Part shown: positions 62,246-64,000 of the stretch, in pieces
How the letters are laid out: each line of letters begins with the position of its first letter
Position numbering within the stretch: position 1 is the first letter of the stretch
NCBI RefSeq assembly: GCF_040581485.1
Contig: NC_090128.1
Coordinates: 22,688,431-22,752,430, forward strand
DNA from: Linepithema humile
Taxonomy: Eukaryota; Arthropoda; Insecta; Hymenoptera; Formicidae
Length of the DNA stretch: 64,000 nucleotides
Direction of reading: 5' to 3'
The notes under the pieces: model-generated
What the model was told of the DNA's origin: nothing
Databases searched by the model: none
The model's input: only the letters and a program-made list of their open reading frames with translations
Position numbers and translations under genes: made by a program

Positions 62246-64000
62246 CTGAAATCGATGTACAATTTAATGTCTTAATGTAGCGAATAAGTTTCTATGTAAA
62301 AAATAAATTTTTCCATCAACAACCGCGACTCAGTAAGCCAGTATTATATTAATTCAATAGATTATCAAACGAGTCTTTCTCTTGTATATATTCAAAAATT
62401 TTGCTTATTGAAAAAAATATTCTTTATCGATATGCAATGGCGGAAGGAAATTTACTGTTGAAAAGCTACCTGCTATTTCGAGACTCACGTGTTCTGCAAA
62501 ATGGCTACAGGAATGGCGGTAGTACGTACATGCAAAATAGTAGCATAAATATAGATGACTATAATGGAAAGTGGGTAAAGTGAAGCCGCTTAAGAAAATA
62601 AAACGTAGCCGATCCATAAATCTTTACGATCGTATCTTTCTTCGAAAAATCGTTTTTTACAAATTTTGCGACGCAAAGTACGCTCGGAATTTCGATCAGA
62701 TGCACCCACGCACGCCCAGATTGCACCATTAACGTAAATAAATATTTTTACGTTTGCCTAACAAAAATTTTGGCAAACAGTATCATTGATATTTATATTG
62801 AATTTCTATCTTTGAAGAGATTAATTATGATCTTATTAAGCATATTTTAAGCATCCGCAATGTTATGCGTTATGTGAGTCGTAAAATATCGTGAAATACA
62901 TTTTGCGAAATAATAAAATAAAACAGAATTTGCTGTATCAAAAGTTGACAGCAATATCTATCAACGATAAAACTTAACAACTTGTCATATAAATTTAATC
63001 ACTTTTACTGAGTATTCTACATTATAATTCTGCATATTTTTTTATCATTTTACGTTAACTTTTTTCGTTATTAAATTTTTAGACTGAGTCGCCATTTATT
63101 ATCTATATTCTACAATAACTTACACCTACACACTGACAGGATGTTTTCGACCGCACAAGTGCGGTTGACAATCTTTTTTTCACTAGCAAAAACGCGCCGA
63201 AACGTAAAATGTGCATATAGAATATAAAAATCCCGCACCCTTTTACATGCTGTTGATTAACCGGCTGCACTGATCGAGATACCGCTTTGGTTCGTGCCGG
63301 TTACACCGGCGAACACACTACAACTCAATCCTGCAGCTTACCTGTTAAGGTCATCTTGTCAGATGTTACGCAGAACGATCTTTCCGTACATTGACATTAC
63401 TCGCGGATGGTCGACGTGCGTACGCGTATGTTACTCGGGAAGACCTGCACCGTCTTCCGCCACCACCACCGTCAACTTGTTCCTGTCTTGACCCTATATT
63501 GATACAGCACACCCTACGCTACGACGTCTGACGGCAGGAGGCCCTGCTCCGTTCTAAAATCGTCCCGACGCCGCGCTCTCGGCTTCGTCGTTTTAACGAA
63601 AGAAGCACATGCGCCGTTCGAGATCTACGTACCCACTTTTCCACGTTGTCTCTCGTTCGCTGATGTAACTTGCCAGTGGTGCTCTTATTTTCATGATTCT
63701 TTTTTCTTCTTTTTTTGACGCGCAAAACTGAAATTTGTTTTGTGTTCTGTTTTTTCCCCCGAATCATGATTAGATGGTTACGTAAATGTGCAAGAGTTTC
63801 AAGATTTGTAAAAATAACATTACTTGTATTACGAAATATTAACGTAGAAAATATTTGCAGAAATCACTTGCGTATTTAAATAAGTGGAATGCAAAAGATA
63901 GACTATTTTGGAGTAATGTAATTGCATATGTAATACGGTGATGTGCGAAGTAATGGAATAATGTACGCATTCAAGTTAGATGAAAATATGTACATGATTT
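62246..64000. other. No gene recognised; possible upstream regulatory region
   Basis: AT-rich except for a mixed-GC part at 63,260-63,680. ORFs there are short, show no family signature and lack good splice context. An upstream non-coding exon or promoter of Strn-Mlck could lie here, but I cannot place it. Confidence 0.4.

Noticed and set aside
62401..63767. Short ORFs near the right end
   Set aside because: No family signature, poor splice context, no duplicated counterpart.
1..64000. Unc-89/obscurin or sallimus/titin identity for the giant gene
   Set aside because: No RhoGEF, PH, SH3 or second kinase, and the kinase is followed by an MLCK-type calmodulin segment, so Strn-Mlck fits best.

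Overview
The window is nuclear DNA of an insect. It is AT-rich, has GT-AG introns, carries many short inverted-repeat transposons, and holds a titin/MLCK-family muscle gene. The style of the small transposons and of the esterase suggests a hymenopteran, probably an ant, but that is inference. There are three zones.

Zone 1 (1 to about 19,340) is a local tandem array on the minus strand. A repeat here called R1 (up to about 3 kb) occurs five times, starting near 1, 7,141, 9,838, 16,500 and 18,340. Next to three of these copies lie small multi-exon genes that I could assemble from splice sites and from comparison of the copies. Exon 1 encodes a signal peptide, exon 2 a short ectodomain and a hydrophobic segment, and exon 3 a short basic tail. 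Each gene appears to be driven by a TATA box and a non-coding first exon inside the R1 copy upstream of it. Copy 1 (4,743-6,548) is open throughout. Copy 2 (8,229-8,909) has lost its 3' half. Copy 3 (13,642-15,604) stops earlier than copy 1. I do not recognise the family, and it is the best candidate for something undescribed. At least eight small transposons and a retrotransposon scrap lie in this array.

Zone 2 (19,500 to 24,931) holds two plus-strand genes: the 3' end of an IQ-motif (calmodulin-binding) protein, and a complete eight-exon carboxylesterase of 530 residues with an intact catalytic triad.

Zone 3 (25,913 to 62,075, minus strand) is one enormous gene, an orthologue of Drosophila Stretchin-Mlck. 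I traced 47 coding exons whose splice phases all agree, giving about 7,630 residues. From N- to C-terminus they encode seven Ig domains, a single 12.7-kb exon of helical repeats followed by Lys/Glu-rich sequence, fourteen further Ig domains with one FN3, a second FN3, an MLCK-type kinase, a calmodulin-binding segment and a serine-rich tail. The protein would act in muscle sarcomeres. The esterase and this gene converge, with under 1 kb between their stop codons. From 62,246 to 64,000 I see no convincing gene.
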